From positions 124,001 to 188,000 of the forward strand of contig JAEBUN010000006.1 in assembly GCA_023014365.1 (NCBI GenBank): DNA of 64,000 nt, read 5' to 3'. The translations under genes and the position numbers were made by a program. Under the pieces are notes generated by a model. It did not search any database. It saw only the letters and a program-made list of their open reading frames with translations, and had not been told where the DNA came from. The stretch is from Lepiota brunneoincarnata (Eukaryota; Basidiomycota; Agaricomycetes; Agaricales; Agaricaceae). This document shows positions 34,722-47,232 of the stretch, in pieces (the first letter of the stretch is position 1; the number at the start of each line of letters is the position of its first letter).

Positions 34722-36087
34722 TTACAACATTTCCTCGTCAGCAAAAATAGCTGTCTTGGGAACGCCATCACCATGCACAACTCCTCGGTACATACCAGGA
34801 GAGTTCAGAGGCGTTGCAACTAGACACACTCTTTCAGTATCACAGTTGAACAAGATTGCCATCTTTCTTTCTCACCATTTCCCCGCGAATCCAGAGCAAC
34901 TGCGCCTCCGACACCTCCCTCACGAAGGAGGTCCTCAACTGCACATTGTCCAGCCTTCTCCAACGACTGGTTTTTGAATTGCACTCTTCGAGCAACTGTG
35001 GCTGCAGTTGCTAGTCGAATAAAGAACTACATGGTAGATTAGGTCATTGTGCGCCTTGGAAATTAACGCCCGACTCACGTCCCCATCTCCGGTCCCGGAA
35101 ACACCGAGCGCGGTCGGCCGACGGGTGACCTTGTTAACAAACTTCTGCAACCATGTACGAGGCTTCCATTCCTCAGCCCAGAACCCGGATCCCATGTGTG
35201 GCGTATCTCCAATCCTGCCGACAAGCTTGTTGGTGCGTCCGCCGGTTGATGTCAAGGCAGCTATGCAACCACGAATATCGAGTGCAACAGCACCTACTGT
35301 TCCCTTTGGCAATTGATCAAGAGCAAGGCAAAATTGTTTCTCGTCAGAAGGATATGGTAGCGGCTCTTCGGGTAATCCAAGTCCACGGCGGTGCTCTCGC
35401 CATCGTCGTTCAGTATAAAAGTGGGACGGATCTACAAGTGCTTCCCCAAGAGACGCGCCTATGTCTTCTGCCGTGGTACCAGATACAAAAGGATGCGGAA
35501 CATGGTCGGGCGCGAGGTACAAGGCACGTACGAGTTTTGAAGGATTTCGTACTCTGGTCAAGAGCGTAGCAGACACACCACGGCGATGGGTTGGTATATG
35601 GGGGTGTGATGCCGGAGGTTTCGACAACATTACGGATGCCTCAAGCTCGTTCTATCACACGAGTCAACCAATATGAAAAATATTTGCCGGAGTGGGGCAT
35701 ACTTTTCCAGCTACATTGAAGACAGCACCTTTTCCGGCGTTGAACAACGAGCAGTCTGGACAAGTGTGAGGGACGTGGGAAAGGGAATTCGATCATCTCG
35801 CCTTCCATAACGGCGACTGCAGCCACGACTGCATCCAATGCCTCACCTCCATCACGGAGGACCTTGTACCCCTGATAATTGCTGTATCAGCATCTTATCA
35901 TGTCTGCGTCGATGCATCTCACCTCATGCAAAGCCTCCCGCAAGGCTTTCCTATATTCTGCTTGTTGCTCTGGAGTAGAAGTCTCTCTAGTAATTGTTCC
36001 TGCACCTCCGTGAATGACAAGCACATAATTCGATCCACTTTTTTTGGAGGTGAATGGCAAAAGAGGGGACTTCTCTGAGGTGGTCAT
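34722..36087 (-). CDS. Asparaginase/isoaspartyl peptidase (Ntn-hydrolase, type 2)
   Basis: Six exons from MTTSEKSPLLPF (36087) to the stop at 34722 encode about 370 residues. Family landmarks occur in order: VLVIHGGAGTI near residue 22, RDGGEALDAVVAAVAVMED, LFNAGKGAVFN, ELEASVML, the autocleavage and nucleophile site GTVGAVALD (Thr), GRIGDTPHMGSGFWA, and GTGDGDFFIRLATAATVARR. These enzymes self-cleave before the Thr and hydrolyse L-asparagine or isoaspartyl dipeptides. The second intron (35801-35756, 46 nt) has a GC donor (GAAG|GCGAGA) and a normal AG acceptor. The final exon runs MYRGVVHGDG...DEEML. The gene is intact. Its start lies 86 bp from the divergent dynactin gene. Confidence 0.92.
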
Positions 36088-36173
36088 TTAGTGGGAGAGA
36101 AGGATGATGGTACTTGGTTGAATTGAGTTTAGTTCGAACCCTAACCCCGGCGCGTTTCTGGCATTCAACTACC

Positions 36174-37624
36174 ATGAGCGGCAACTTGAACAAGTACGCA
36201 GACCTCCCAGACATTGTAAGCACCGTGCATTTATTTCTATATACGCTTCCGAGTAATACTGTAGTCAGGACTCTGCACCGGATATTTACGAGACTGAAGA
36301 TATCTTTCCAGCAACACAACCCACAGTAGGTCCCGCAGATACGTGCCGCCGAGACTAGAATTCCGATTATATCTGCCGGTAGAAAGCAGAGTCAAGCGAC
36401 GACGAGGCAGGGCCAGCTCGCGCCTCAAACCGAACACGTAATGATGCAGTGGAACGTGAGGAGGAACTCGACCTTGGTGGACTCATCAGTCCCGAAGAGG
36501 CCAGCAGGAAGTTCAGAAAAGCCGAACGCAGAAGTATGGTGTTCAGTCTATTGGCCTTTACTCAAAGATAAATTGCAAACCACATACTACAGATCGATTA
36601 CGAACGGTATACGCTTATCCTCCCTCACCCGAATCACTTTCCTCACCCGTAGATATATCGGGTGCTCCTCGTCCGGTTCCTCTTTCACATCGTCTGCGTG
36701 TGCTCCAAGCAGAACTCTCAGCTCTGGAGCACGAACTTGCGGACCCAGCCAACCCATTGTTACGGAAGGAACACGAGGAGGAAAACGTTGACCCAGGAGA
36801 GCTGATTAGGGGGTTGGTCGATGTACGAGGAAGACTGGACAAGATCAGAAAAGGGAAGGAGGGTCGAGGTCGTCTGATCGGTGTAGTATTGGAGAAGGAC
36901 AAACAAGACTCTGAATCATCATCAGAGGAGGATTCCAGCTCTTCAGAAGAAGAACCGAGAGATGCTAAGCTTTCAGAAACGCGAAGCCTAGTAGAGATCG
37001 ATAAACGGGTTGGGGAACTGGAGAAACTCGTCGGCTCTTCAAGCGCCTCCTTGGATGAGGTACTTGCTGTTGCTACCATCGATTATAGCCTATGCCTACT
37101 CACACACGGAACAGACATCCCCCTTGCCCCCGCCTCTCCTACCCCTCATCACTCGTCTCAACTCTCAGCTCGCGCTTCTCACACAACCTCGCCACCTAGA
37201 TTCCATCTCTCGCCGGCTTAAGCTCCTTCTTTCTGACCTCGAGCGAGCCTCTGCATCCCAACAACATCGGCGACATTCTTCGCAGACCAACGATTCTCAA
37301 GCACCACCCATCCCAGAGCATCTCATACCAATCCTCTCCAGACTTGGACCCTCCCTTCCCCAGATCCCTCACGTCCTCACACGCTTGAGGACCTTGTCCG
37401 TTCTACACACTTCTGCCTCTGAATTCCAATCGTCGCTCGAAAGTCTCGAGAAGGAGCATCAGAAAGTGCACATAACATTGACCGAGCTTAACGACGCAGT
37501 CGAAACCGTCGAAAAGAGTCTTGAGGAGAATAGGGCCGTCGTCAAGAATAACGTCGCTGGGCTCGAAGCGCGGGTGGAGTCCCTACTCCAAAGATTAGAA
37601 GAGCTCAGCGGGGACCACTCTTGA
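36174..37624 (+). CDS. Dynactin subunit 2 (dynamitin, p50)
   Basis: Five exons encode about 405 residues. The N-terminus MSGNLNKYADLPDI joined to DSAPDIYETED is the highly conserved dynamitin start (yeast Jnm1 is the divergent counterpart). It continues with LGGLISPEEASRKFRKAERR, coiled-coil segments (RLRVLQAELSALEHEL, VGELEKLVG), and a C-terminal heptad-rich region ending LEARVESLLQRLEELSGDHS. Dynamitin is the shoulder subunit of dynactin, the dynein activator needed for nuclear migration and spindle positioning in hyphae. Introns begin at 36216, 36298 region, 36532 and 37060, and all keep phase. It is divergent from the asparaginase gene. No breaks were seen. Confidence 0.9.
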
Positions 37625-38208
37625 TGGTTTTTAATGGCCAGATTAGCGTCCATGGTGATTGTTCAAGAAAAGAGCGCTTGTTGCAGCCCCACAATGTACA
37701 TGTTAATGTTGGCCAATATATCTATGCCTCAGATGCATAATCTAGATTATCTTGTAATATTTGAGGACACGGAGTGCGTGCTCCTCGCCGTCTCACACTC
37801 ACTTGGCCTACAGCTTAAAGAAATCATGCATCTAATTACCATCGCTGCAAGAGGGATGAAACCACCCCCTTCTTTTCTTCGACCGCATCGTGGCTGAGTA
37901 CTGAGTTCATTTTCATCTCACCCAACCCCAAACTCGCCTCTACTCCTTCCTCTGCTTCTTGAGGATTGTGGACAACAAACTTAGGCTTCAAACCCGTGGT
38001 TGAGTCTGGAAACCAACCGTTACTCCGGACGGTTTGAATTTTCTGACATATCAGACTGAAGTCTGGTTCAGGAGGATGTTTTGACAGCGCATCTGCTGTA
38101 TGTATATAGGCAACACGTCTGGAGCGACCAATGCTGAATGGAGCTGAACATTGGAACATCGACCAACCATTCGTTTATTCGAGGTGATGTACGTTACGAC
38201 TGCAAAGT
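37625..38208. other. Convergent intergenic region (dynactin and HbrB gene ends)
   Basis: A 107-codon minus-strand frame (37836-38159) lacks any recognisable feature and sits directly downstream of the HbrB stop, so it is more likely 3' UTR. I see nothing else. Confidence 0.45.
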
Positions 38209-40257
38209 TTATGTCATTCTTCGGCGTGACTCAGGAGCAGGAGACGCGATCCCCACCATCCGGTTCAAATCTGCGTTCAGCTGTGTCCGTTATCAACAAG
38301 GCTTGATCATCGTAGAAAAGGGCGTAACGTACCTTCTCCTGTAATTGTACTTGGTCATAAATTTCGTCGTCATCGTCGTCGTCCACCGTCTTATCTATTT
38401 GGCCCACTCCAAGCCCCCAACCACCACTGGCTCTCGGACCAGTTGAACTATCCACGTCGGGGCTCCTGCAGCCAGTTAAGCCCAACACCACTGTAATATT
38501 GGCGCACCATAACACGTACTTTAGGGAGTCAAGCAATTCCACTCGCCGTCTATGTTCCGTGTCGTAGGACTGCCCCATCCGGGGCGTTTCATCACCAAAG
38601 ACATCGTCTTCATCGCTCAAATCGAGGCTCAACACAGAAGGTTTACTTCGGTGCTTATGCGCAACGCGACCTCTTCTGTCTCGTGGCAATCCACCAGATA
38701 GGAAGCTATGAGCTCTTACGGGGAGTGTTATGTTGTTCTTGGGGCCTGGTCTGTCAAGTTGGCGAGGATTGCGAAGGACGCGTAGTAAATTGTCGATAGC
38801 AGCAGCACTGGGACTAGCGTCAGGATCGGGAGGGGCAAGTGAAAAAGTCGTTGAGCGGTTCTCGCTTTGAGAGGCAAGGACGAGCAGCCTAGGCTAATGT
38901 ATCAGCCCCCGAATAAGTCCAAATACGAGAAGCACCGACATTTGCTGCAAACGCGGTTGGTGGTAAGTTTCTGAAAAGTTTTCCTGCCGCAACCGCTCAA
39001 AGAGTCTTGGTGCGAGAGGAAATATCACGTTGTCTCGGAAAGAGCGAAGCGCGATTGTGCGAACATCAATGTGAGTAGAAGAATGTTCCAATTTTGAGGA
39101 TGACTTGACGTTAGTTTGCCTATTCGGAGACTTTGCTCGGTGAGACTTGGGTGTGCGGTATAGCGATGATAGGAGGGGATGTGTCTGTAAAGGGAGCAAA
39201 ACCTTCTCGTCACGTAAGCCTGAGAGCCGGACCAAATGGCAAGCTGCTCACCCCTTCTACGTAAGTGAGCACTTGGTCCCAGAAAAAGTTCCAGGTCTCG
39301 ACCACACGCGCGATCAGCTTGTCGTCTTTCATCCCCATTAGCTTCGCGTTCAATGTTACCATTCCTGCTGCAATTAGCTCGACCGCGTCTGCCTCCAACA
39401 TGTTTAGCGCCCTGTTGGGCGTTGATGTAACCACGGTCTGGATATGACGCTTGACAACGGTGTTCAAGTCTTCTCTGGCAACGAGATCAGTCAAAGACAC
39501 TTGCAGAACTAACGCAGCTCACATCGGTATACGCAGGGGCTCGCCATTGAACAACGGAAGGACATGTACATGCAGGGCTCCCCATGGGTCTGTCGAGCTG
39601 GTGGATGCAAGATTGACTTGAGATATGCTGCCAGGAGGGACGAGCGAGATTGAAGAGCCCGACGACAACTGGGGTGCTAGCCGATGCATTTCCCGAGTGA
39701 CTAACTTGGGGTCATAGGTTCGGCCATAAGAGCCCTTCGAAGAGTCAGGCTCTCAGCGCCGCGCTCCTGAGCTAGCGACATACCTTTGAGGGTGAAGTGT
39801 GAGTCTTGGAGACATTGATAGTGCTTGTGGAGGCACTCATGAGGGAACCTGAGGGGGAAATGGATGGAGAGATGGTTGAGCTAGAATCAGCCTTCGTATG
39901 GCTGTGTGGGTGGAGGAGCTGAGAGGATTGGACAGGGCCTTTGAGATTAGCGCCACCAGATCCACCAGAAAGGGAAGACGATATCTTGTCTGCCAAAAAT
40001 CCGAGACGTTTGGAAGACGTATAGGTCTCGGAAGGATTTGAAAACAAGATATTGCGATTCGTGTCTTGTTCGTTTGCACTGTTCAGGAACTTGGTGCTCG
40101 CTGATGTTTGCCGTGGTGTGGAATCACTTGATGTTCGTCGCCGGGGCTCTCTCTGCTCGTCAGGTGAAGACGAACGGCTTTGTTTGATTTCTGAAGGCGT
40201 CTGCTCATGCGATCTGCGGGGAACATGAGTGTAGTTGGTTGTCCAGGATGGTAGCAT
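38209..40257 (-). CDS. HbrB/Bit61/PRR5-family TORC2 subunit
   Basis: About nine exons from MLPSWTTNYTHVP (40257) to the stop at 38209 encode roughly 550 residues. After a Ser/Thr-rich disordered N-terminus comes the HbrB domain: DPWGALHVHVLPLFNGEPLRIP, the IEDLNTVVKRHIQ helix, WNFFWDQVLTYVEG, LLPLQTHPLL, and HIDVRTIALRSFRDNVIFPL. This family includes yeast Bit61/Bit2 and human PRR5/Protor, subunits of TORC2 that help control actin and membrane stress signalling. The C-terminus has an acidic Asp run (from a GTC/ATC-type trinucleotide repeat near 38368-38386) and ends LNADLNRMVGIASPAP. All joins are in phase. An in-frame ATG at 40341 is a less likely start. It is divergent from QRI7, with 241 bp between starts. 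Confidence 0.85.
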
Positions 40258-40498
40258 TATGCCGGCTGTGTGGGTTCGCAGTGATGGAAGTCGATAGAGT
40301 TGGTGGTGTGGTATCAGTGTATGTACATATGCATATAGCACCGACGTGGCTTGAGTTGATGGGGCCTAGTCGTGCCTTTGCTCCGCGAGTGCTGCGTGCT
40401 CGGCTTGCCGACTGGGCGCGCCACAAGTAATTTTAATAATCAGTAATCTCCGCGTCCTCGTTCACTCAGGGGCCAGTCGCGGACTCGGATTTGTGTAC

Positions 40499-41952
40499 AT
40501 GTCAATATCCATACGCTGGTTCGGTTACCGATTCTCGTCGGTTCTTCACCAACACACTCTCACGAGACGCAGCTTCAACGTCCTCGCAATCGAATCGTCA
40601 GCTGATGACACCTGTGCTGCCGTCGTAAGCTCCTCCCGCGAAATTCTTTCCAATGTTGTGATCAAGCAACATCACATGTGCGTGCATGCTCCTCTTGCAA
40701 GTTTGACACTAACTCTAGACCTCTGCTTCCAGACACAAGGACTACGGTGGAATACAGCCACTGGAAGCTATCCATGCACATCAGCGCAACATGGTCCGTC
40801 TTCTGAGCAAATGTATGCAAGTTCAACACTCATACTCTGTCAGCCTTTCGCCGTGAAACGCGCTTTGGTTGAAGCCGGAGCAGATCCCGTCAGGGATATT
40901 GACGGCATCGCATTCACAAGAGGGCCGGGTATGCTGTTCTATCCCATTCTTGATCCCCCTCGATTGACGCATCGAAGGAATGGCTGGGTGCTTGAGCGTT
41001 GGATGTAACGCAGCCAAAACATTAGCAATAGTTTTGGAAAAGCCGCTAATTGGGGTCCACCACATGGTCCGTAGCATGCCGAACGACGTTTCTCCTTTAC
41101 TAAATTTTCCGTCCTCCAGCAAGGCCATGCGCTGACCTCCGTTCTCACCGCTGAAGTCTCCCCCAGATTCCCTTTCCTTACACTGCTGGCCTCCGGTGGA
41201 CATACCCTCGTGTTACTCGCAACGTCCAACAACAACTTCAGAATTCTTGCCACAACCGCAGATGAAGCTATTGGTCGGTGCATCGACAGAGTTGCCCGAC
41301 TCTTGAAACTCGAGTGGAAAGCTCTGGGCCCAGGGGCCGCTCTGGAGCAGTTCATCGACGAAGACCCTAATCCGGACACACGGGAGGCACCAGCATTCCC
41401 TCGACCATTTGCGAAACAAATGGCATTCTCATTTGCTGGGTTTCATTCTTACATGGACATATACCTAAGAGCCCAGGGAGGCATAGAGGCTTTCGACATC
41501 TCGAGAAAGAGGCGACTTGCTAGGTCCTTTCAAACATCCGTATTCGGTCACCTAGAAGAGAAAGTGCTGCTAGCGTTAGACTGGTGCTACAAGCAGGACA
41601 TTCCCGTTCAAGACCTTGTCGTCAGTGGTGGTGTCGCAAGTAATCAGCATCTTCGGGATCGGTTTGTACTTGATTATTGTTCATATACCTGCTGACTTGC
41701 AAACAAGGTTGAGACAATCTCTTGACTCGAACCCAGACTACGCGGCCATTCGCTTGGTCTTTCCTCCCCCACCCCTTTGTACAGGTATATCCATCCTATC
41801 TTATAATCATTATTCATATTTATTATCCTGCAGACAACGCTGTTATGATAGCATGGGCCTCAATGCACCGCTTCCTGATTGGCGATCACGACCACTATGA
41901 CATTACTCCCCGCCCTAAGTGGAGTATTGAGGAGCTAACCCCAGAGTCTTAG
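40499..41952 (+). CDS. QRI7: Mitochondrial tRNA N6-adenosine threonylcarbamoyltransferase (Qri7/OSGEPL1)
   Basis: Seven exons encode about 380 residues. The N-terminus MSISIRWFGYRF...LTRRSF is Arg-rich and fits a mitochondrial presequence. It is followed by the TsaD/Kae1/Qri7 signatures: LAIESSADDTCAAVV, HKDYGGIQPLEAIHAHQRN, GIAFTRGPGMAGCLSVG, the metal-binding HHMQGHALT, FLTLLASGGHTLVLL, SGGVASNQHLRDR and AVMIAWASMHRF near the end. The enzyme completes t6A37 on mitochondrial tRNAs that read ANN codons. Presequence and sequence type favour Qri7 over the cytosolic KEOPS subunit Kae1. Introns such as 40931-40979 and 41034-41089 keep phase. The gene is intact. Confidence 0.93.
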
Positions 41953-42066
41953 TGTATTTCCACCAGTTGCCATATGCAGATATATGCGCTATGTCACTCC
42001 ACGTGTTTATATTCTGTCACGCGAATTCAATGAATTCCAAGTTTCTTGGGCTTCCAAGCTTGCACG

Positions 42067-45000
42067 ATGCCAGCTTTTATTAACCCCCTAAAGCGAACTG
42101 CAGATTCCGAAGATCAGACATGGGCAGCACGGAAGAGGCCTTCGCTAGCGTCTGATCAAGAGAATTACTGGATGGTGACATGGTATGATCGCCACCCCCG
42201 ACGTCGACACGCTAGTAACTGCTCATCCATAGGAGAAACCCTCAGACCAAGAAACATAAAACGTGGGAGGGTGACGCAGTGCTAGTGAGTACTGGGAGAA
42301 AAGCTACCCTGTACGATTTGGATGGTCGGCAGTAAGCATATACCGCTTGCTTTCATTTCCTCCCTCACCTTTGTCACGCCGCAGAATATCATCGGGTACC
42401 GCGGAAGGACCACTTGAAGAGGGGCGGGAATACTTCATCGGAGGCAAGGAAATAGAGCTTGATCGACAGATAACCAAGGCAGACTACAGTGCTGGTCTAT
42501 GTTTTGGTGATGGGTTCCCTTCCATGTCGGTGCCTTCAAGGATTTCCACGCACACCGCCCGGACCAAGGCAAATTTCATACCTCCTACTGCTCGTAAACC
42601 CACGGCGCAGGAGGCGGAAAAGAGAGGAATACCTCTGCAACCTGTTGGCTTGGTATCGAATATCAACCCTTCGAGTTCAGACAAGATCGAACAAACCCAA
42701 GGCAAAATTGTGCCCACATCCTATTGGACCGCTAATTGGCGAAAGCAACAGGGAAAAGCTCATAAGACATGGGATGGCGACGCATATGTCTCCCATAAAG
42801 ATGGTAAATTAATGATGGTTAACGAGGATGGGAAGGTGTAAGTTCCTCTCTTACCCTCCCTTGGTCCCATTGAGTTGAGGACCTTATCTAGAATGGGTTT
42901 CACTATGACACGGGGTCAGCAATTATACGCGGGTTTCCGAACTTACGTCGGTGGCAAGGAGATTGAACTCGACTGCCAAATCTCTCAATCGCAGCTTCCT
43001 GGTCAAATAAGCGGTGGAGATATCGGGGAGTCTAACCTAGAACAGGTTGTTGCACCAGGAAAAACAGCTATCAATGTCAAATCGTTCTATGGTGTGGCCC
43101 GACAAAAGGTTTTTGGGCCCTTGTATGTGGACGTCATTTGGGAAAAAGCGCTTCTCTTACGGCTCCCCTCTAGGCACGACCCAAATGTTGAAGGAGCTGT
43201 CGTCATGAAAGCACCGACACACAATCACATCAATAAGCACAATAACAAGTCAGTTGTTCACCTCTGTTACCACAATAGTTCTGGACTTTGTACAGGGACC
43301 GTCCAATTGTTCCGGTTGTTGTTGATCCAATACTGGCCCGTAGGATGAGGGATCATCAGAAAGAAGGTCCGCTCAGCTCTTCGTTGCGGCCGCATTCTCC
43401 CCTGACTCCGGTTACCAGGTGTGAAGTTCTTGTATGAGTGTGTCATGGGACTCCGAAAACATGAGGGTCAGGGTTGCATTTTGGCAGATGAGATGTACTA
43501 CTATCAGTTTCTCGGACGTCAGAGCATGCACTCATCTCTTGGATAGGGGTCTTGGGAAAACATTACAGGTACTTCTCGTGCTGGAGATACTTTCTTGCTG
43601 AGGGTACCGACACCTAAGGTTTCAGACGATTGCCCTCGTATGGACTCTCCTCAGTGAGCATCTGAACAAAGTCGAGATAGTATTCGTCGACCCAGTAGCA
43701 GAACAGAATCCTTATGCGGGAAGTGGACCTGTTGTCAGGAAAGTTATAGTTGTATGCCCAGTGTCCCTCGTCAATGTGTGTTTTTTCTCAACCCGTCTCT
43801 TCGCGACTGACAATCCTGATTAGAACTGGAAGAGCGAATTCTACAAGTGGTTAGGAAGGGATCGAATAGGAGTTGCCACTTGCAACAAAGACCCGATTGA
43901 ACTGCACGCATTCAAGAACTCGTTAGTTCATCGATCTAACTCTTGCGGTACCCATGATCCCTTCTTTTTTTCGCAGGCAAACACACCAGGTCCTTGTCAT
44001 TGGCTACGAACGCTTACGATCGATGGCGTGAGTCTCGCTTGTACACATAGCCGCCCAGCGTTGTCTGAGTGCCGCTACCCTAGTGACAAATCAGAGAAAT
44101 TGCGGTGCTTGTGAGTACCCTTGTGTACCCTGTGTGTACTCCTTCTCAGAATCCTAGTCCTCAAATCGATCTAATCATCTGCGATGAGGGTATGCTCTTT
44201 GTGTTGCAACGCCTATGTTGTTCTTGATTCCTGGTAGGACATCGGCTCAAATCATCACATAACAAAACAACCCAGATGTTTAAAGGCTTTCAAACACGGC
44301 GTCGTATCATCCTATCTGGAACGCCAATCCAGAATGACCTGGGTGAATTTCACGCCATGGTAAGTAAATCTATCCGTCCTTGATGTTCCCGCACATGTCA
44401 GGCTCACGACGCTAGGCTGAGTTCTGCAACCCTGGATTATTCGGTAAATAATCCTAGTCATGTGTATGAACGCATCCGAAAAGGCTTTAGATGATTATCC
44501 TACGTTCCGGCGTGTATACGAGGTTCCGATCATCAAGTGTCGAGCGCCGGGTGCTCCCGTCAAAGAGGTTGAGATAGGCGAAGCGAGAACAGCGCAGGTT
44601 TGGCCTCAACCCGCTCATCGACTACCCTGAAGCTAAGCAACAAGCACAGCTATTAAAAATCGCCAAGAGCTTTGTACTCCGGCGAGAAGCGACATTACTT
44701 GAGAATTATTTGCCGCCCAAACGTACGCTCCATATATCTTCTGTGATTATCTTCCCACTATCAGAACCACCACAGATGAATATGTTGTCTTCGTCAACCC
44801 AACGCCTCTTCAACGCGAGATATTTCGCAGGATACTCAGTCCTGATAAGATGGACGATCTGATAGAACAAAGTTCTACGGCTGAGTCTCTGGCCTTGATT
44901 GGGATCCTCACCAAAATTAGCAATAGTCCAATCTTACTGCGTGCCACGGCTCAGAACGCCAAAGGGAAAGATCACACGTTTCAGAAGCGGAACTTCATGG

Positions 45001-46779
45001 ATGCGACCAGCTTGGTGCCTGAAGACGCCCAGATTGAAGACATCAGTTTAAGCGGTACGGTCACCGCAGGCGCCTTGGCTGCCGGTTACGGTTGCTGACC
45101 CGTTGTGTAGGAAAATTGATTGCTTTATCGAGAATGCTTGAAGCTATTTATGAGGTAAGACATTGAGTTGTTGTTATGTCGCTCGGGCTACATCGTATCG
45201 CAAAAAGACAACGGAGGAGAAGTGCATTTTGGTATCGCACTACACCTCAATGCTCAACATCCTGGAAGCATTCTGCCGAAAGAAAAAATATGCGTATTTC
45301 CGTTTGGATGGGTAAGCTCACGACCTTATTGACATTGTAATTTTAATGTGAGTCTAGGAAAACGTCGCAAACTCAGAGGCAGGAATATGTCAACGCTTTC
45401 AACAAGTCAAATCAACGCTCTGGATGTGAGTGAATGATGCGACCAGTCATATTTGAAGTTAAATGCCTGCGAGCAGTTATATTTTTGCTTAGCTCTAAAG
45501 CTGGTGAGTCCAATGGTCTTTTGATGGAAATGTTCCAACCAGCTGATAAATACTTTTGAAGGTGGTGTTGGGATTAACTTGATAGGTAATCGTCCCCTAC
45601 CGTACAGAAACCCTTATCCTTATTTGAACTAGGGGCTTCAAGGTTATGCTTGATCGATTCTGATTGGAATCCAAGGTACCAGGTCACATGTTTAAGTGAG
45701 TTGCATTTGCCGATGACATGTCATGACATAGCCATGATCTACAGTCCATGGCCCGGTGCCACCGGTAAGGGCAAATTTCTTTTCGTTACTTTACTATCCC
45801 GGTTTTGATTGTGATTGAAAACAAGAGACGGCCAAAAGCGACCTGTGTTCATCTACAGGTTTCTAACAGCGGGAGCGATCGATGGTAAATCATCACATAT
45901 AATCGTCGCCGTTTAATGACGCTTGTTCCAGAGAAGATATACCAACGACAAGTGACAAAGTTGGCACTGAGTAATTGTAAGCACCCGGGTGTGTAACGTA
46001 GTATCTGCTTTGTTGTCTGACTTTCTCGGCCTAGCACTCCTTGGTTCGGTTCGTGAAGTTGACCAGAGATGCTGGCCCCTTTAATAACGCACATCAGGCA
46101 AGCAATACTTCAAAATGCGATACTTTTACCCGGAAAGATGTGAGTGGGGCTTAGCGATCAGTAACTCAGAATCCTGATGACTTCCTCTCCCAGCTTAGGG
46201 ATATATTTCGAGTTCATACTGATACTGCGAGCAACACACACGACTTATTGGACTGTTCCTGTGATGAAGGACACAGCCCAGCCACCGAAGATGGTACATC
46301 ATTTGAACAAAACTATTTCCAGAACGAGGTAGATGCATCCGATGATACAATCCCTCAAGGATTTATCAATGCAACGCAAGTGACTTCGAGTCACCTGGAC
46401 AAGCTTGACAGAGCGGTGGGTCCTAAGCCACATTGGATTGCATGACTAGCTGATCCCTCTTTTTCAGTACCTGGAGAAGCAAAAGGCTAGTTTGGCAGCC
46501 CTCGAAGAGTGGAAGCATGTCAACTGTTTAGCAACCACGGCCAGGGAACATATTCAAGATGAAATCCTTCGGCGATTAGTATTAGTACATATGGAGCAGA
46601 CCGAAAAGATGCCAGGGAATCGGCGCTTTGGTTCACGAGTTGACGATTTGTTGGCTGCTGCTGATTTCGACCAACTCTCTATGGCTGCGGCCGACAAATC
46701 CGCTAGTAAAATGCCAGGGGGCACCATTACCTTTGTATTTGAGAAGACTGTAAATACGTCTATCGATATCAATGAATAG
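42067..46779 (+). CDS. RDH54: RDH54/TID1-type (RAD54B) recombination translocase with two N-terminal DUF2439 domains
   Basis: About 30 short introns split a protein of roughly 1,000 residues starting MPAFINPLKRTADSED. Two DUF2439 units come first (NYWMVTWRNPQTKKHKTWEGD and SYWTANWRKQQGKAHKTWDGD, each ending VGGKEIELD-like). The SNF2 motor follows: RRMRDHQKEG, DEMGLGKT (Walker A), LIICDEGHRLK (motif II, DEGH as in Rdh54), ILSGTPIQNDLGEFHAM, LPPKHEYVVFVNP, KCILVSHYTSM, FIFLLSSKAGGVGINLIG, DSDWNPSHDLQSMARCHRDGQKRPV. The tail (FTRKDLRDIFRVHTDTASNTHDLLDC) is typical of Rdh54/Rad54B. It translocates on duplex DNA and remodels Rad51/Dmc1 filaments in mitotic and meiotic recombination. All joins I checked keep phase, including AAT T|CA at the 45978 donor. 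The gene appears intact. Confidence 0.9.
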
Positions 46780-47232
46780 GCGAGGCTTGTGTGTTCTGGC
46801 ATTCTCTAATGTCTGGATGATAAGCCGGCCATCGAGAGTAAACGACCATCCAGTGATCAATTAGAGACAGGGAGGACAAGGGCAACAGGACCAATACGGA
46901 GGAATACAAAACAAAGAGAAAAAGGTCCCAGAGAGAGACAAAGCGGAGCACTACATACGGTAAGATCGATATATAAATGCCCCCCTTCATCCCTCCAGAT
47001 CCTCGCGCATGATGTTTGGGCGAGAGCAGCCTGAGCAGTGAGAGCACACAATAGTTTGGTAATCATGACTAGCGTTGACAAGTCGTTCTGAGCACTAAGA
47101 CAAAGGTGTCAATTCCATGTGTCAAGCGACCATTCGTTGCATCCCTCAGGCTCAGAAAAGAAAAGAATTCCGAACCGATGACGCTAGCGAAACATGGAGC
47201 TTGGTCCCGCCTAGTGTTGGGATTTAGGATTG
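46780..47232. other. Convergent intergenic region (RDH54 and amidohydrolase ends)
   Basis: A purine-rich patch (46860-46945) is the only compositional feature. No coding exon or RNA gene is seen. Confidence 0.5.

Noticed and set aside
32740..34900. A mating pheromone precursor next to STE3
   Set aside because: I scanned by eye for CaaX-ending short frames and found none convincing; the scan is not exhaustive.
37836..38159. A 107-codon minus-strand frame downstream of the HbrB gene
   Set aside because: Position suggests 3' UTR and there is no domain.
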